Assembly: GCF_030348945.1 (NCBI RefSeq)
Contig: NZ_JAUCEN010000002.1
Location: forward strand, 4,588,001-4,652,000
Origin: Peribacillus sp. ACCC06369
GTDB taxonomy: Bacteria > Bacillota > Bacilli > Bacillales > DSM-1321
DNA: 64,000 nt
Direction of reading: 5' to 3'
Within the stretch, counting starts at the first letter, position 1. The number at the start of each line of letters is the position of its first letter. A program made the position numbers and the translations under genes. Below the pieces are notes generated by a model. It searched no databases. It saw nothing but the letters and a program-made list of their open reading frames with translations, and was not told where the DNA came from. Shown in pieces: positions 18,193 to 26,083 of the stretch.

Positions 18193-18633
18193 TTATAAAC
18201 TTTTCTTCATAACTATCCTATGTTCATTTACAACAAAATCATTCTTTCGATAAAATGCTTCTGCAAGCCCGTCGTTAGCAGTTAATAAATATAGGCTTTT
18301 AATCCCTCTCTTCTGTAGTTCATCTTCTAAAGAATGAAGCATTTTTGAGCCGTATCCCTTACCTTGCATTTGATTATTTACACAAAGTTCCGCCAGATAA
18401 AAAGTTAAACCTTGATAAGACACCTTACTATTTCCAGCAATAAAACCTACTGGATTGTGATCGTCATGGAATAAAAAACCAAGAAACTTAGGAGTATTCA
18501 ATAAGTCAGTAAGTCTTTCATTTGCAGTCTCGTATGTCCAACTTTCATTCCATGGTTCACTATTAAAAACGTTCATGTAGAGTTCGATACATAGCTCTAA
18601 ATTCTCCGATGTCATTGGTAACATTTCTGTCAT
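18193..18633 (-). CDS. GNAT family N-acetyltransferase
   Basis: An acetyltransferase of about 146 residues. The acetyl-CoA-binding motif A is CVNNQMQGKGYGSKMLHSLE (Q/R-x-x-G-x-G/A), preceded by strand FYLAEL and followed by YLLTANDGLAEAFYRKNDFV. The substrate is unknown. The start at ATG 18633 is favoured by AAGGAA at 8 nt; an ATG at 18639 is the alternative. GNAT genes are frequent cassette cargo, and this one lies close to repeat R6. Confidence 0.85.
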   Translation of the reverse strand: MTEMLPMTSENLELCIELYMNVFNSEPWNESWTYETANERLTDLLNTPKFLGFLFHDDHNPVGFIAGNSKVSYQGLTFYLAELCVNNQMQGKGYGSKMLHSLEDELQKRGIKSLYLLTANDGLAEAFYRKNDFVVNEHRIVMKKSL

Positions 18634-18700
18634 ATTCATGCTTCCTTTCTATTTTCATTAAAATTTTGTATATTAATCCAAATTATATCTTATCTTTGTT

Positions 18701-18800
18701 GAACTAACCTGACCCTTTAGATGCATAAGAAAGGAGCTGCCTTAAAGACAGCTCCGCTCTTCAGCTAACGCACCCGTTAGTTTAAGTACAAACCTTCACA
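18701..18800 (-). repeat. GTTAG repeat R6 (full copy, AGCTGCC hairpin type)
   Basis: GAACTAACCTGACCCTTTAG, then ATGCATAAG, hairpin AGCTGCCTTAAAGACAGCT, AGCTAACGCACCCGTTAG, and flank TTTAAGTACA..CTTCACAA. It represents the second centre type, with AGCTGCC/GACAGCT instead of GGCTGCCGCAGC. Confidence 0.88.
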
Positions 18801-18804
18801 ATCT

Positions 18805-18828
18805 TGCTAACCTGCCACGTTAGCTTAA
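18805..18828 (-). repeat. GTTAG left arm R6b directly after R6
   Basis: GCTAACCTGCCACGTTAGC lies only about 15 bp from the end of R6, with no gene in between. This looks like a cassette that has lost its cargo. Confidence 0.7.
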
Positions 18829-18841
18829 CAATGAAAACAAA

Positions 18842-19030
18842 CTACAATACAAATACCATAGAAGCCATAACTAAAAATGGAAATAAAATAATTAGCAATA
18901 TTGATACTCCTGTCTTCCAATTATTTTTTATTTGAAGTAATTCCTTCTTAGCCTTTTCCTTATTTTTAAGCGACCATATAATAATTCTGATCCAATAAAT
19001 TGCTAAAAATATATAACTTGAAGTATCCAT
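18842..19030 (-). CDS. Small two-helix membrane protein
   Basis: A 62-residue protein with helices SYIFLAIYWIRIIIWSL and TGVSILLIILFPFLVMASMV flanking a lysine-rich cytoplasmic loop (KNKEKAKKELLQIKNNWK). ATG 19030 has AGAGGTG upstream, which decides the start. No family recognised. It is a single-gene unit between R6b and R7. Confidence 0.6.
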   Translation of the reverse strand: MDTSSYIFLAIYWIRIIIWSLKNKEKAKKELLQIKNNWKTGVSILLIILFPFLVMASMVFVL

Positions 19031-19083
19031 AAAATCACCTCTTAGTAACAATTTTCCGTAATCACTGTTTAACAATCATTCTT

Positions 19084-19166
19084 TCACAAATCTGCCACTT
19101 TAGTGCCATAAAAAAAGCTGCCTTTAAGACAGCTCCAATCTTCAGCTAACGCACTGTAAGGTTCAT
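19084..19166 (-). repeat. GTTAG repeat R7 (full, diverged ends)
   Basis: TCTGCCACTTTAGTGCCATA, hairpin AGCTGCCTTTAAGACAGCT, then CAGCTAACGCACTGTAAG. It ends about 10 bp before the stop of the CPCC gene. Confidence 0.78.
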
Positions 19167-19175
19167 TTAGGGGTT

Positions 19176-19529
19176 TCAATTAAAATCTTTCTCGTAAGAC
19201 TTTATTTTGATCCAAAGTACCTTATATTCTAACGAATCTGGTTCACACTTGCCTAATTCAACGAACGCACTTATTAAAGACTTTTTTGCTTCAATTTCTT
19301 TATTAGTTTGAGTAAATATGTTTCTTCTATCTCTATACATAATGAGATTTTCTTTAAAATTTCTTCTTGCTTCTGTAAGAGAGTAATCCCCATTTGGACC
19401 ACCCCAAACTTCATTTGCATATGGATCGTCTTGTCCATCATCTTCCCAATTACAAAGTTCACATATATCATAAATCCCACGCTCTTCCAATGTTGGAAAG
19501 CCACAACAAGGACACTTTTCACGTTGCAC
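19176..19529 (-). CDS. CPCC family cysteine-rich protein
   Basis: A 117-residue protein. The N-terminal zinc-binding segment CPCCGFPTL...CELCNWEDDGQ, with WGGPNGDYSLTEARRNF, matches the CPCC family (PF14206-like). The rest is a helical tail. It begins with GTG preceded by AGGTGG at 7 nt. Members are often found in toxin-immunity or accessory regions, but no partner is evident. A 60-residue membrane protein gene lies immediately upstream, 11 bp away. Confidence 0.85.
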   Translation of the reverse strand: MQREKCPCCGFPTLEERGIYDICELCNWEDDGQDDPYANEVWGGPNGDYSLTEARRNFKENLIMYRDRRNIFTQTNKEIEAKKSLISAFVELGKCEPDSLEYKVLWIKIKSYEKDFN

Positions 19530-19540
19530 TAAAATCCCAC

Positions 19541-19723
19541 CTATTTCCTTTTCTTTTTATCTAGAATAAATCCAATAGTTGTCACTAAAATCACTAGAAA
19601 GATACCTATACAGGCAATAACTATGCCTTCTGTTTTGTCTTTTGCATAAAAACAAATATATGTATTAAAAGAGAAAAAAATTAATAACTTTGTAACTAAG
19701 TTAAATGTATTTATTGCTCTCAC
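19541..19723 (-). CDS. Small membrane protein
   Basis: A 60-residue protein with two hydrophobic segments (TKLLIFFSFNTYICFYA and IVIACIGIFLVILVTTIGFI) and a KKKRK end. It probably starts at GTG or ATG near 19723, with a weak ribosome site. It is co-directional with and almost touches the CPCC gene. No family recognised. Confidence 0.5.
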   Translation of the reverse strand: MRAINTFNLVTKLLIFFSFNTYICFYAKDKTEGIVIACIGIFLVILVTTIGFILDKKKRK

Positions 19724-19820
19724 AGGAAATCACATTCCTTAATGGTGAATTAATATTTGAACCGTTAAGAAAATAATAACAATAAAGATTAATTATTCAT
19801 AAGTGTAAAATAATCCATTT

Positions 19821-19926
19821 CCTTATGGAACTATACTGCCCCGTTAGTGCCATAAGAAAAAGGCTGCCGCAGCAACCCCTGTTAATGAACTAAAGCACCT
19901 GTTAGTTTAAGTACATTACTTCACAA
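19821..19926 (-). repeat. GTTAG repeat R8 (full copy)
   Basis: CTTATGGAACTATACTGCCC, then CGTTAGTGCCATAAG, GGCTGCCGCAGCAACC, TTAATGAACTAAAGCACC, and TGTTAGTTTAAGTACA. The flank CTTCACAA supplies the stop codon of the next gene. Confidence 0.9.
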
Positions 19927-20127
19927 AAATGAACTACTTCTCTCCAAAACCATTGCCAAAAACTCACTAAATTTTACTAAACCACTACACAATAAGTATG
20001 ATACTCGCTCTCCCCAAACTATAGATTGGGGAGTTGAAATTTGCTTCCTATCCATATTTCTTTTTGTATAAGAGAGAACAACAAATCCGATTATGAAACC
20101 AAAAGTTATCCAGAGTAATAAATCCAC
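19921..20127 (-). CDS. Small membrane-anchored protein
   Basis: A protein of about 68 residues with one N-terminal membrane helix (LLLWITFGFIIGFVVLSYTK) and a polar tail (SIVWGERVSYLLCSGLVKFS). The start is probably GTG 20127 with AAAAAGGGG at 6 nt; TTG 20133 is an alternative. The TGA stop lies in the TTCACAA flank of repeat R8, and the start is about 30 bp from R9, so the gene fills its unit completely. No family recognised. Confidence 0.55.
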   Translation of the reverse strand: MDLLLWITFGFIIGFVVLSYTKRNMDRKQISTPQSIVWGERVSYLLCSGLVKFSEFLAMVLERSSSFL

Positions 20128-20155
20128 TTTCAATCCCCTTTTTGGTAAATTACCT

Positions 20156-20195
20156 TCCTAACCTGCCCCGTTAGTTGCATAAGAAAAAAGCTGCC
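20156..20195 (-). repeat. GTTAG repeat R9 (left arm and half hairpin)
   Basis: CTAACCTGCCCCGTTAG, then TTGCATAAG and AAAAAAGCTGCC. The other half of the hairpin and the right arm are missing; unrelated DNA follows. Confidence 0.75.
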
Positions 20196-20199
20196 TAAT

Positions 20200-20488
20200 T
20201 TTTTAAGTAACTTTATTAATTTTCAAAGGGATAATAGTTGATTTGCATACGTTAAGATAGTTTCATAAAGGGTCTAATTGATACTTTGATTTTGGAAAAT
20301 CTATTAGTACTGATATTAGCCTGGATTGAGTTTAAATGTATCAGTACTATAAACGAACGTTTTTGATAAGTAGCAACAGCCCACTTGATCTATTCGAGGC
20401 GTTTTAGACTGTACCGAAACCGTGCTATAGCAATGGGAAAACAAAAAGACCCCCTTAAAATAGGAGTCTAGTAGAAGCTTGAAATTCG
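20200..20488. other. Gap without a recognised gene
   Basis: No convincing ORF on either strand. Reverse-strand reading gives a broken protein-like stretch (WAVATYQKRSFIVLIHLNSI) interrupted by stops, possibly transposase debris that I cannot assign. A weak hairpin with AGACCCCC/AGGAGTCT lies near 20448-20475. Confidence 0.4.
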
Positions 20489-20489
20489 A

Positions 20490-20711
20490 TCATTTGTAAA
20501 AGGCTTCATTCTTTTCTTTAAATCGTTTAACAAAAAAGCTAAATAAAATACTCGTAAATAAATAATATAACCCTAAAATTGATAAAGAATCTGTTAAAAC
20601 CAACCATAGATCATTACCTTGAATAACAAATCTCCATAAAAAAATGCTAATCATAAAAATTATTGGGATTAATAGATAATACCCCAAAAAGTATAAGATT
20701 TCCTTTGCCAT
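20490..20711 (-). CDS. Small membrane protein, candidate immunity protein
   Basis: A 73-residue protein with two to three hydrophobic segments (ILYFLGYYLLIPIIFMISIF; DSLSILGLYYLFTSILFSFF) and a charged C-terminus (VKRFKEKNEAFYK). ATG 20711 has AAAGGGTG upstream. It is encoded 36 bp downstream of a secreted bacteriocin-like protein on the same strand. Size, topology and position are those of bacteriocin or cannibalism-toxin immunity proteins, but this is inference from context. Confidence 0.5.
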   Translation of the reverse strand: MAKEILYFLGYYLLIPIIFMISIFLWRFVIQGNDLWLVLTDSLSILGLYYLFTSILFSFFVKRFKEKNEAFYK

Positions 20712-20747
20712 TGTAATCACCCTTTTCAGACCTATAATATCTTATGG

Positions 20748-21359
20748 TCAAACTATACTATAAAGTTCTTTATTTAAAATAGAATCATTCATTTCAACCG
20801 TATTAATAGCCCAAGGGCCTACACCCTCTAGACATCTAGTTCCATACCAAGTAAGAGTAGCAGCTAAACCAATTGCATTTCCACCTATACCAATTTTAAT
20901 TAATAGTTTGGCTGCTTCTTTATACGCCTTTTTCTGTAAATAGGCCCATAACCCTCCAGTCATAGCTACTTCAATAAGGGCTACTCCAAAATGGTCTTTT
21001 AAAGAAGCTACCATACAACTTTTCCAACTTTTCTTAGCAGCTAATGGCTGTATAGGATTAGTCACTGTAGTTTCTGCAAGCTCACAACTTGAAGACTCAA
21101 TCTCTTGTTGGAGAATTTTAAGTTCGTCTATTTCACCAAATTCAGCTTCTAATTTATCAAAATGAAAGCCTACTACATTATTTTCCGAATCATAGATAGC
21201 AGCTTCCTCCATTAGAAATTTAAGATCTTTCTCCAACTTAGCTACTTCTTCATTTTCATTCGTAGACATTGATTCTGCACTCACTGAGGGCCCTACAGAT
21301 AAAAAAACTAACATCAAAGCTATTAAAGATAAAAGTCCAGTTTTAAACATTTTTTTCAT
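20748..21359 (-). CDS. Secreted protein with bacteriocin-like hydrophobic C-terminal domain
   Basis: A precursor of about 203 residues. The signal peptide (KTGLLSLIALMLVFLSVG, cleavage near SVSAES) is followed by an acidic pro-region (residues about 30-95). The C-terminal domain of about 80 residues has two cysteines (SWKSCM and GTRCLE) bracketing amphipathic and glycine-rich segments (GVALIEVAMTGGLWAYLQKK, AKLLIKIGIGGNAIGLAATL). The layout recalls SdpC-like cannibalism toxins and other large class II bacteriocins; no specific family is claimed. ATG 21359 with GGAG 9 nt upstream is the preferred start. A small membrane protein that may confer immunity follows. Confidence 0.6.
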   Translation of the reverse strand: MKKMFKTGLLSLIALMLVFLSVGPSVSAESMSTNENEEVAKLEKDLKFLMEEAAIYDSENNVVGFHFDKLEAEFGEIDELKILQQEIESSSCELAETTVTNPIQPLAAKKSWKSCMVASLKDHFGVALIEVAMTGGLWAYLQKKAYKEAAKLLIKIGIGGNAIGLAATLTWYGTRCLEGVGPWAINTVEMNDSILNKELYSIV

Positions 21360-21562
21360 TTGTTTTCTCCATTTCCAATTAAAAGTAAAATATAGCATAG
21401 CATAGATTAGGAAATTATCAGCTTAATATGCTTAAAGTTATAATTTTACTATTCAGGTAATGGTTTTGAAAAGTTCTCTTTAACAAACGTTAATGAAATA
21501 CCCCTTTTATATCAACATTAATATCTTTAACGTACATTTTTGCCGAAAAGTTGTCTGGACCC

Positions 21563-21600
21563 CTTATAAAACTATCCTGCCCCGTTAGTTCCATTAAGAT
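21563..21600 (-). repeat. GTTAG repeat R10: left arm
   Basis: CTTATAAAACTATCCTGCCC, then CGTTAGTTCCATTAAG. Instead of a hairpin it is followed by a 120-bp segment shared with 38111-38243 and the gene at 21707. The right arm appears at 22016. Confidence 0.8.
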
Positions 21601-21724
21601 TTATTGTAGAGTTGACACAACCTGTGCAATAAAAAAGACGTGGAAAACGTCTTGAAAAATTATTTGCGTTTCTTATTTTCACGCATGCAAAAGATAACAA
21701 TCTTTGTTATCCCTGGTTCATGAT
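21584..21724. repeat. Segment shared with 38111-38243 (cassette 3' end duplicate)
   Basis: From GTTAGTT onward this stretch matches 38111-38243 almost base for base, including the GACGT..ACGTC terminator hairpin and the last codons (EPGITKIVIF, CMRENKKRK) of the gene at 38181. Homology starts at GTTAGTT although the bases to its left are a left-type arm here and a right-type arm there. It ends inside the next gene at about 21724. Confidence 0.85.
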
Positions 21725-22000
21725 TAAGGATATTTTATTTTTTAACTGATTATTTAAAAATACAAGAAATACTCTTTGAGATTTTTCCCTTTTTATAATT
21801 CTTTTTACACGCATTGTACTTTGTAAATACTGCCTAACATTTCTATTTACAAAAAACAATCGGTGATATTTTTCATCTTCGTATATATTTTTAAACCAAG
21901 TATGATTCTTCAGCATTTCTATATTTCGATCAATTTTTCGAGTATCCAAAGAATTATCACCGAATCCTGCGGAAAGAATGCCTAAAAGAAAATCTATCAT
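21707..22000 (-). CDS. Uncharacterised small protein, paralogue of 49597-49881
   Basis: A 97-residue protein. Residues about 22-80 (TRKIDRNIEMLKNHTWFKNI, then YEDEKYHRLFFVNRNVRQYL, MRVKRIIKREKS) align with the 94-residue protein at 49597-49881 (TKHTDKHIEILKEYDWF, NPKYTRLF, NRMIKKKKPSETLIIILD). Shared positions are W-F, K-Y-x-R-L-F and a basic patch. The family is unknown to me. The last residues (SLIMNQG) are probably foreign, because the stop falls in the segment duplicated from 38181-38243, so the original C-terminus was replaced by recombination. ATG 22000 has GGGGG upstream. Confidence 0.65.
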   Translation of the reverse strand: MIDFLLGILSAGFGDNSLDTRKIDRNIEMLKNHTWFKNIYEDEKYHRLFFVNRNVRQYLQSTMRVKRIIKREKSQRVFLVFLNNQLKNKISLIMNQG

Positions 22001-22015
22001 AGCTTAATTATCCCC

Positions 22016-22062
22016 CTGTTATTGAAGTAAAGCACCCGTTAGTTTAAGTACAATCCTTCACA
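22016..22062 (-). repeat. GTTAG repeat R10: right arm
   Basis: TTATTGAAGTAAAGCACCC, then GTTAGTTTAAGTACA and CCTTCACA. It is separated from its left arm (21563) by about 410 bp holding a gene. Confidence 0.85.
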
Positions 22063-22161
22063 TATTTTTTAAAATAGGCTATGTTAATGATTCATGTTGT
22101 TTTTATTTTTAAACAAAGACCTTCGTAATTGAAGGTCTCCTAAAATGTGTAACTTATTTAA

Positions 22162-22584
22162 CTACTTCTTCTTATAGACCCAGATAAAATAATATACTGC
22201 AAGTGAAGTCAATCCAACATTCGTATATATGAAAAATATTCCCGCATACCATATATTTTTTTCAGCAAGTGGGTCAAAAATATAATGTAAAAAATGATAT
22301 ATTGCCACATACAATATGCATACATACCAGAATACTTGCTCTTTTCCTGAATTGAATTTTTTAACAAGTTGAAGAATAACAACCCAAAGCACTAGTATAA
22401 ATAATGTGCCAATTAAATTGAAGGGATAAGTTACAAAATAAAAAATGTATGCACTACTATAAAACGCAATAATGGATAACAAAAGCATTAATAGTGATTT
22501 TCTGGATTTTTTTCGTGTAATAAAAATATATAAACCGACTAAAATACCAACACAAGAATAAATGTAGTGAAATAAATTTTCCAT
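22162..22584 (-). CDS. Four-helix membrane protein of unknown function
   Basis: A 140-residue protein with four membrane segments (IYSCVGILVGLYIFITR, LLMLLLSIIAFYSSAYIFYF, LIGTLFILVLWVVILQLV, FIYTNVGLTSLAVYYFIW) and an aromatic-rich sequence. ATG 22584 has GAGG at 7 nt. A possible terminator (GACCTTCGTAATTGAAGGTC) lies just past its stop at 22118-22137. No family recognised. Single gene between R10 and R11. Confidence 0.6.
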   Translation of the reverse strand: MENLFHYIYSCVGILVGLYIFITRKKSRKSLLMLLLSIIAFYSSAYIFYFVTYPFNLIGTLFILVLWVVILQLVKKFNSGKEQVFWYVCILYVAIYHFLHYIFDPLAEKNIWYAGIFFIYTNVGLTSLAVYYFIWVYKKK

Positions 22585-22840
22585 TTCAAAACCTCAAATT
22601 TAGCAACAAATTTTTATTTTGTTTCGATAAATAACGACATTCTTATACTATTTTAGGTTAAACTGCTCGGAAATAAAGAACTTTCAACAATCATTTTACT
22701 TACTGTTTCGTTAAAATTTAAAATACTTTTTTTAGTTCTATACTATTTCTTACATTTTCAGTGTTGTTTCTATAATTAAACTATTCTTTCTGTTCCGTTT
22801 TTGAATTAGTACTACTTAATTCCAAATTAAACAGTTATTA

Positions 22841-22930
22841 TACTAACCTGCCCCTTTAGTTGCATAAGAAAAAGCAGAAAAAGCCGCCTTAAAGACAGCT
22901 CCGATCTTAAGCTAATGCACCCGTTTGTGA
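22841..22930 (-). repeat. GTTAG repeat R11 (full copy)
   Basis: TACTAACCTGCCCCTTTAG, TTGCATAAG, a CCGCCTTAAAGACAGCTCC centre, GCTAATGCACCCGTTTG. It ends 9 bp before the stop of the 58-residue gene. Confidence 0.85.
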
Positions 22931-22938
22931 AATAAATC

Positions 22939-23115
22939 TTAGAGAAAAATCACGATAAATAGTAATCCTACACCAATAAGAACTCCACCAATTAACTCAA
23001 AGTTATCCAATAAGAAGAACAATTTACTTTTATTTTTATAATCGAATGAAAGAATCCTTTTTCTTAACCAAAATCCAAAAATGACAATAAATAAAAAAGA
23101 AAAAAGAAGTAACAT
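22939..23115 (-). CDS. Small membrane protein (58 aa)
   Basis: A short ORF of 58 codons: an N-terminal helix (LLLFSFLFIVIFGFWLRKR), a polar middle (FDYKNKSKLFFLLDNFE), and a second helix (IGGVLIGVGLLFIVIFL). It fills the space between R11 and R12 as the only candidate gene. The ribosome site is weak. Two clean helices with a positive inner loop and placement against the repeat support it. Confidence 0.5.
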   Translation of the reverse strand: MLLLFSFLFIVIFGFWLRKRILSFDYKNKSKLFFLLDNFELIGGVLIGVGLLFIVIFL

Positions 23116-23237
23116 TGGATTATTTTTAATATAGAGTCACTCCCATTTTTTACACCTAGCAGTAATTATTAAATAATACGGATTGATTTTGTACTCATTC
23201 TTCATTGGAATAACTATACACTAAAATAATACCTTCT

Positions 23238-23318
23238 TGAACTAACCTGCCCCGTTAGTTCCGTAAGAAAATGGTCGCCGCAGCACCCCCTATTAATAAA
23301 CTAAACCAGCTAATAGAA
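23238..23318 (-). repeat. GTTAG repeat R12 (left arm good, right arm decayed)
   Basis: TTGAACTAACCTGCCCCGTT, AGTTCCGTAAG, GTCGCCGCAGC centre, then TAATAAACTAAACCAGCTAA. The terminal GTTAGTT is degraded to CTAATAG. Confidence 0.75.
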
Positions 23319-23687
23319 GCTTCAGTGATTCAGCAATCGAGCGCGATTCTTTAAAAAGAATCGCTTTTCTTAATGAACGGGTGATAAGCATTCTGTTAAT
23401 GAGGTGCTTAAATATTTGACAGAGGAAGTTCTGATATCGGTAAGCGTGGTAGAGATAGTTATTTCGAAGAAGGAAAAGTGAATGCATATAGTTCGTAATG
23501 ATGATTAATAAATAAAAAAAAGCAGGGAACCTTTTTTTGGTTGCCTGTGTAGGTACGAGAATGACGTCGATTAGTTTGTTATACTTTGTATCAGAAAGCT
23601 AGCAATTGGAATTAGAATTTGCTAGCTTTAAAATACTCAAGTGTATTTCTATTTACTAATAATGGCCTCAATAAAAATTAACTAACC
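23319..23687. other. Gap without a recognised gene
   Basis: It contains a GATTCTTTAAAAAGAATC hairpin next to GCAATCGAGCGCGATT (a related GCAATCGGGCGCGATT occurs at 28754), and a GCAGGGAACC/GGTTGCCTG hairpin near 23530. A 64-codon reverse frame at 23293-23487 has no ribosome site and crosses R12, so I do not call it. Confidence 0.4.
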
Positions 23688-24671
23688 TTATTTTATTTTC
23701 AAATACTCAGTAAATAAAAGATAATCCTCATTGCAAAGTAACATTGCAGTATAACGTTTATAACCTGTTAATAACGGTGTTATTAAGGGTCCTTCATACT
23801 TATTAAACAAACGTAGTAGAATCGCAAATGAATGATTTCTTTCCATTTCAGTTCTATTACGCTTAAACTCATTAACTATATCAAGTGTAAGTAATCTGTC
23901 CCAATATATTCTATAAGCTTCTGTTCTTTCTTTTTCAGTGATTCGGGCATTTTTTATTACTTCAAATGTTTCAAATAAATACTTATAAAATTCATCTACT
24001 GGGATGACGCCGCCAGTTAAATGAGTTTTATTCTCAGAATTAATATGTCTCACCCAATAATAACAAGGAGAATCTGCATATATACTAATTTTTTTAGTGT
24101 GTAAATAAGCACTCATAGCAATGGGGTGATCTTCTGCCAATCTAATATCTTTTCTAAAACGAATATTCAAAGAACGGAGATATTCAGTTTTAAACATTTT
24201 CAATACTGACATCGTGTCTTTTACTAGTGAATCAAAAAAATTCGTGTTTATTTGCGTACTTTTAAATACATATACAGGAACTCTACGATTGACGCCCTCA
24301 TATTTTCCGATAATAACATCTGAATCATTTTCTTTACCTAATGTATACATATTTGAAATGGAATTTTCAGCAAGATAATCGTCTCCATCAACAAAGAAGA
24401 TATATTCCCCTTCGGCTTCATCGATAATTCTATTTCTAGCGGTTGATGGGCCGCCAGTATTTTTTTGAGTTAATATCTTCATATTGCCATTTATATTGTA
24501 CTGTTTTTTATAATTCTCAATAATTTTTACTGTATCATCCGTTGACCCGTCATCTACTATCAGTACTTCGATATCCTGAAATATATCTGATTGAGATGTA
24601 ATACTATCTAGGCATTTTAAAATGTTTTTACTTTCATTGTAACAAGGTATCCCAACTGTAACCTTACGCAT
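23688..24671 (-). CDS. Glycosyltransferase family 2 protein
   Basis: A GT-A fold glycosyltransferase of about 327 residues. Hallmarks in order are VTVGIPCYNESKNILKCLDS, the nucleotide-binding VLIVDDGSTDDT, GGPSTARNRI, and the metal-binding DxD in FFVDGDDYL. The C-terminal half (LAEDHPIAMSAYLHTKKISI) resembles teichoic-acid or capsule-type transferases. Start ATG 24671 has AAGGAG at 8 nt. It stands alone between R12 and R13, with no polysaccharide cluster around it. Confidence 0.88.
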   Translation of the reverse strand: MRKVTVGIPCYNESKNILKCLDSITSQSDIFQDIEVLIVDDGSTDDTVKIIENYKKQYNINGNMKILTQKNTGGPSTARNRIIDEAEGEYIFFVDGDDYLAENSISNMYTLGKENDSDVIIGKYEGVNRRVPVYVFKSTQINTNFFDSLVKDTMSVLKMFKTEYLRSLNIRFRKDIRLAEDHPIAMSAYLHTKKISIYADSPCYYWVRHINSENKTHLTGGVIPVDEFYKYLFETFEVIKNARITEKERTEAYRIYWDRLLTLDIVNEFKRNRTEMERNHSFAILLRLFNKYEGPLITPLLTGYKRYTAMLLCNEDYLLFTEYLKIK

Positions 24672-24951
24672 AACCACTTCTCCTTAAAAGACTATAAACT
24701 GCATCAGAAATATTTATCGTCATTTTTTGGTTAATTATACCATTATTAATCTAGTTATTAGGTAATTTACATAAATTTAACAATCATTAATTGTTACGAG
24801 GAATATTAATCATATTTAATTCGCTAGAAATTGATGTGTTGAATCTTCTTTGTAATAATGTGGTTACTGATGTAGCAAAGCTTCATGAATAATGAGGGAG
24901 TTCATTTATTATTAAAAATAATAAATAAAACCTCATTTACACACGTTACGC

Positions 24952-25022
24952 TTAACCTGACTTCCCCTTTAGTGCCATAAGAAAAAGGCTGCCGCAGCAA
25001 CCTCGAATTAAGCACCCGTTAG
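24952..25022 (-). repeat. GTTAG repeat R13 (full copy)
   Basis: CTTAACCTGACTTCCCCTTT, AGTGCCATAAG, GGCTGCCGCAGCAACC, TTAAGCACCCGTTAG. The 210-bp segment starts within its last bases. Confidence 0.85.
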
Positions 25023-25226
25023 CCATCCATGAATCGCAAAAATCGGCGATTCACCACAAAGAATGAAAATGGTTAGGAAGTGTCAATACTGATACTGACC
25101 TTAATCCAGTCAACCCTAATCCATAGACTAATTAATTAACGCTCTCCTCTTTTTTTAAAACGATTGAGCAGGGTCTTCTTAAGTATTGTCATTTTTCCAT
25201 TTTTAAAGAAACTTATTTTCATGGTA
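25016..25226. repeat. 210-bp segment, copy 2 (gene-less unit)
   Basis: About 98% identical to 7571-7780. Here it is bounded by a right-type arm (GCACCCGTTAG) on one side and a left-arm-like AACTAAACTGTCCC on the other. It therefore occupies the place of a cassette without an ORF. It may encode a structured RNA or be a decayed mobile-element end. Confidence 0.85.
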
Positions 25227-25280
25227 ACTAAACTGTCCCTATGGTTGACAGATCCGCTCTTCAGCTAACGTAAAGTTATT
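25225..25280 (-). repeat. GTTAG repeat R13b (left arm, half hairpin, partial right arm)
   Basis: TAACTAAACTGTCCCTATGG, then GACAGATCCGCTCTTCAGCT and AACGTAAAG. The left half of the hairpin is deleted. Confidence 0.7.
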
Positions 25281-25327
25281 TAAGTGAATTCAATCAAATC
25301 AAGTTTATGTAATCAAAAATTATTCAT

Positions 25328-25933
25328 TTATTTTTCTTCTATTTTAATTTTAAGTAAAAATACAACTTTATCATCATTTAACATTTTCTTCACTTCATTT
25401 TCGTCTTGTAAATCGTATGTCCTTATGGAGTTTCCATTGGATTCTCTGTATGCACCTAATAAATACGTTTCTCCTAATTTTAAATCTACTTTTTCTTCCC
25501 CTATGGCATAGTCCCATCCACTAAACACACCATTAGAATGTATTTTGTCTATTTTTTGTGGTGTTGTGGTTGTATTTGGTGAATAAAGAAAACATAAACG
25601 AGTATCATTAGTATATATTATTCCAAATCCTAAGTTTCCTTCTTCCTCTTTGTTAGGGCTTAACCCATAAGATAGTTCAGCCATCGGTTGAGGTTCTTGC
25701 TTTCCATCTTTGTAACTTTCTATCCAAACATTTACCCAAGTTTTATCTGCATTATTTAATTTGAAATCAAAATCATACAGTTCCCCTAAATTTAATTTTT
25801 TAAAAGTATTCGTATGTTCAGATTCGGAATTAACTGAAATAGTAGCTATGCTGTCTTTAGAATTAGAGCATCCAGAAATTATTATCAAGGATAAAATTGA
25901 TATTAAGCTAAAAATGAGATAGTTTTTTTTCAA
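25328..25933 (-). CDS. Putative lipoprotein of unknown function
   Basis: A 201-residue protein with a type II signal peptide (LIFSLISILSLIIISGC, lipobox ISGC, Cys22). The mature part looks like a single beta-rich domain (LYDFDFKLNNADKTWVNVWI, LGFGIIYTNDTRLCFLYSP, GETYLLGAYRESNG). It is expected on the outer face of the membrane. No family recognised. Single gene between R13b and R14. Confidence 0.65.
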   Translation of the reverse strand: MKKNYLIFSLISILSLIIISGCSNSKDSIATISVNSESEHTNTFKKLNLGELYDFDFKLNNADKTWVNVWIESYKDGKQEPQPMAELSYGLSPNKEEEGNLGFGIIYTNDTRLCFLYSPNTTTTPQKIDKIHSNGVFSGWDYAIGEEKVDLKLGETYLLGAYRESNGNSIRTYDLQDENEVKKMLNDDKVVFLLKIKIEEK

Positions 25934-26000
25934 AAGATTCCCCCCAGACTTATATTGATTTTACTGAATTTAAATTAACTTTCTTACCCCAATCATTTGT

Positions 26001-26083
26001 TGAACTATCCTGCCCCTTTAGTCCGGTAACAAAAAAGGCTGCCGCAGCAACCTCATTAATGAAGTAAAGCACCCGATAGTTCA
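26001..26083 (-). repeat. GTTAG repeat R14 (full copy)
   Basis: TGAACTATCCTGCCCCTTTA, GTCCGGTAAC, GGCTGCCGCAGCAACC, TTAATGAAGTAAAGCACCC, GATAGTTCA. The stop codon of the next gene (26081) overlaps its end. Confidence 0.85.

Noticed and set aside
23293..23487. 64-codon reverse frame as a gene
   Set aside because: It overlaps repeat R12, lacks a ribosome site and has no recognisable features.
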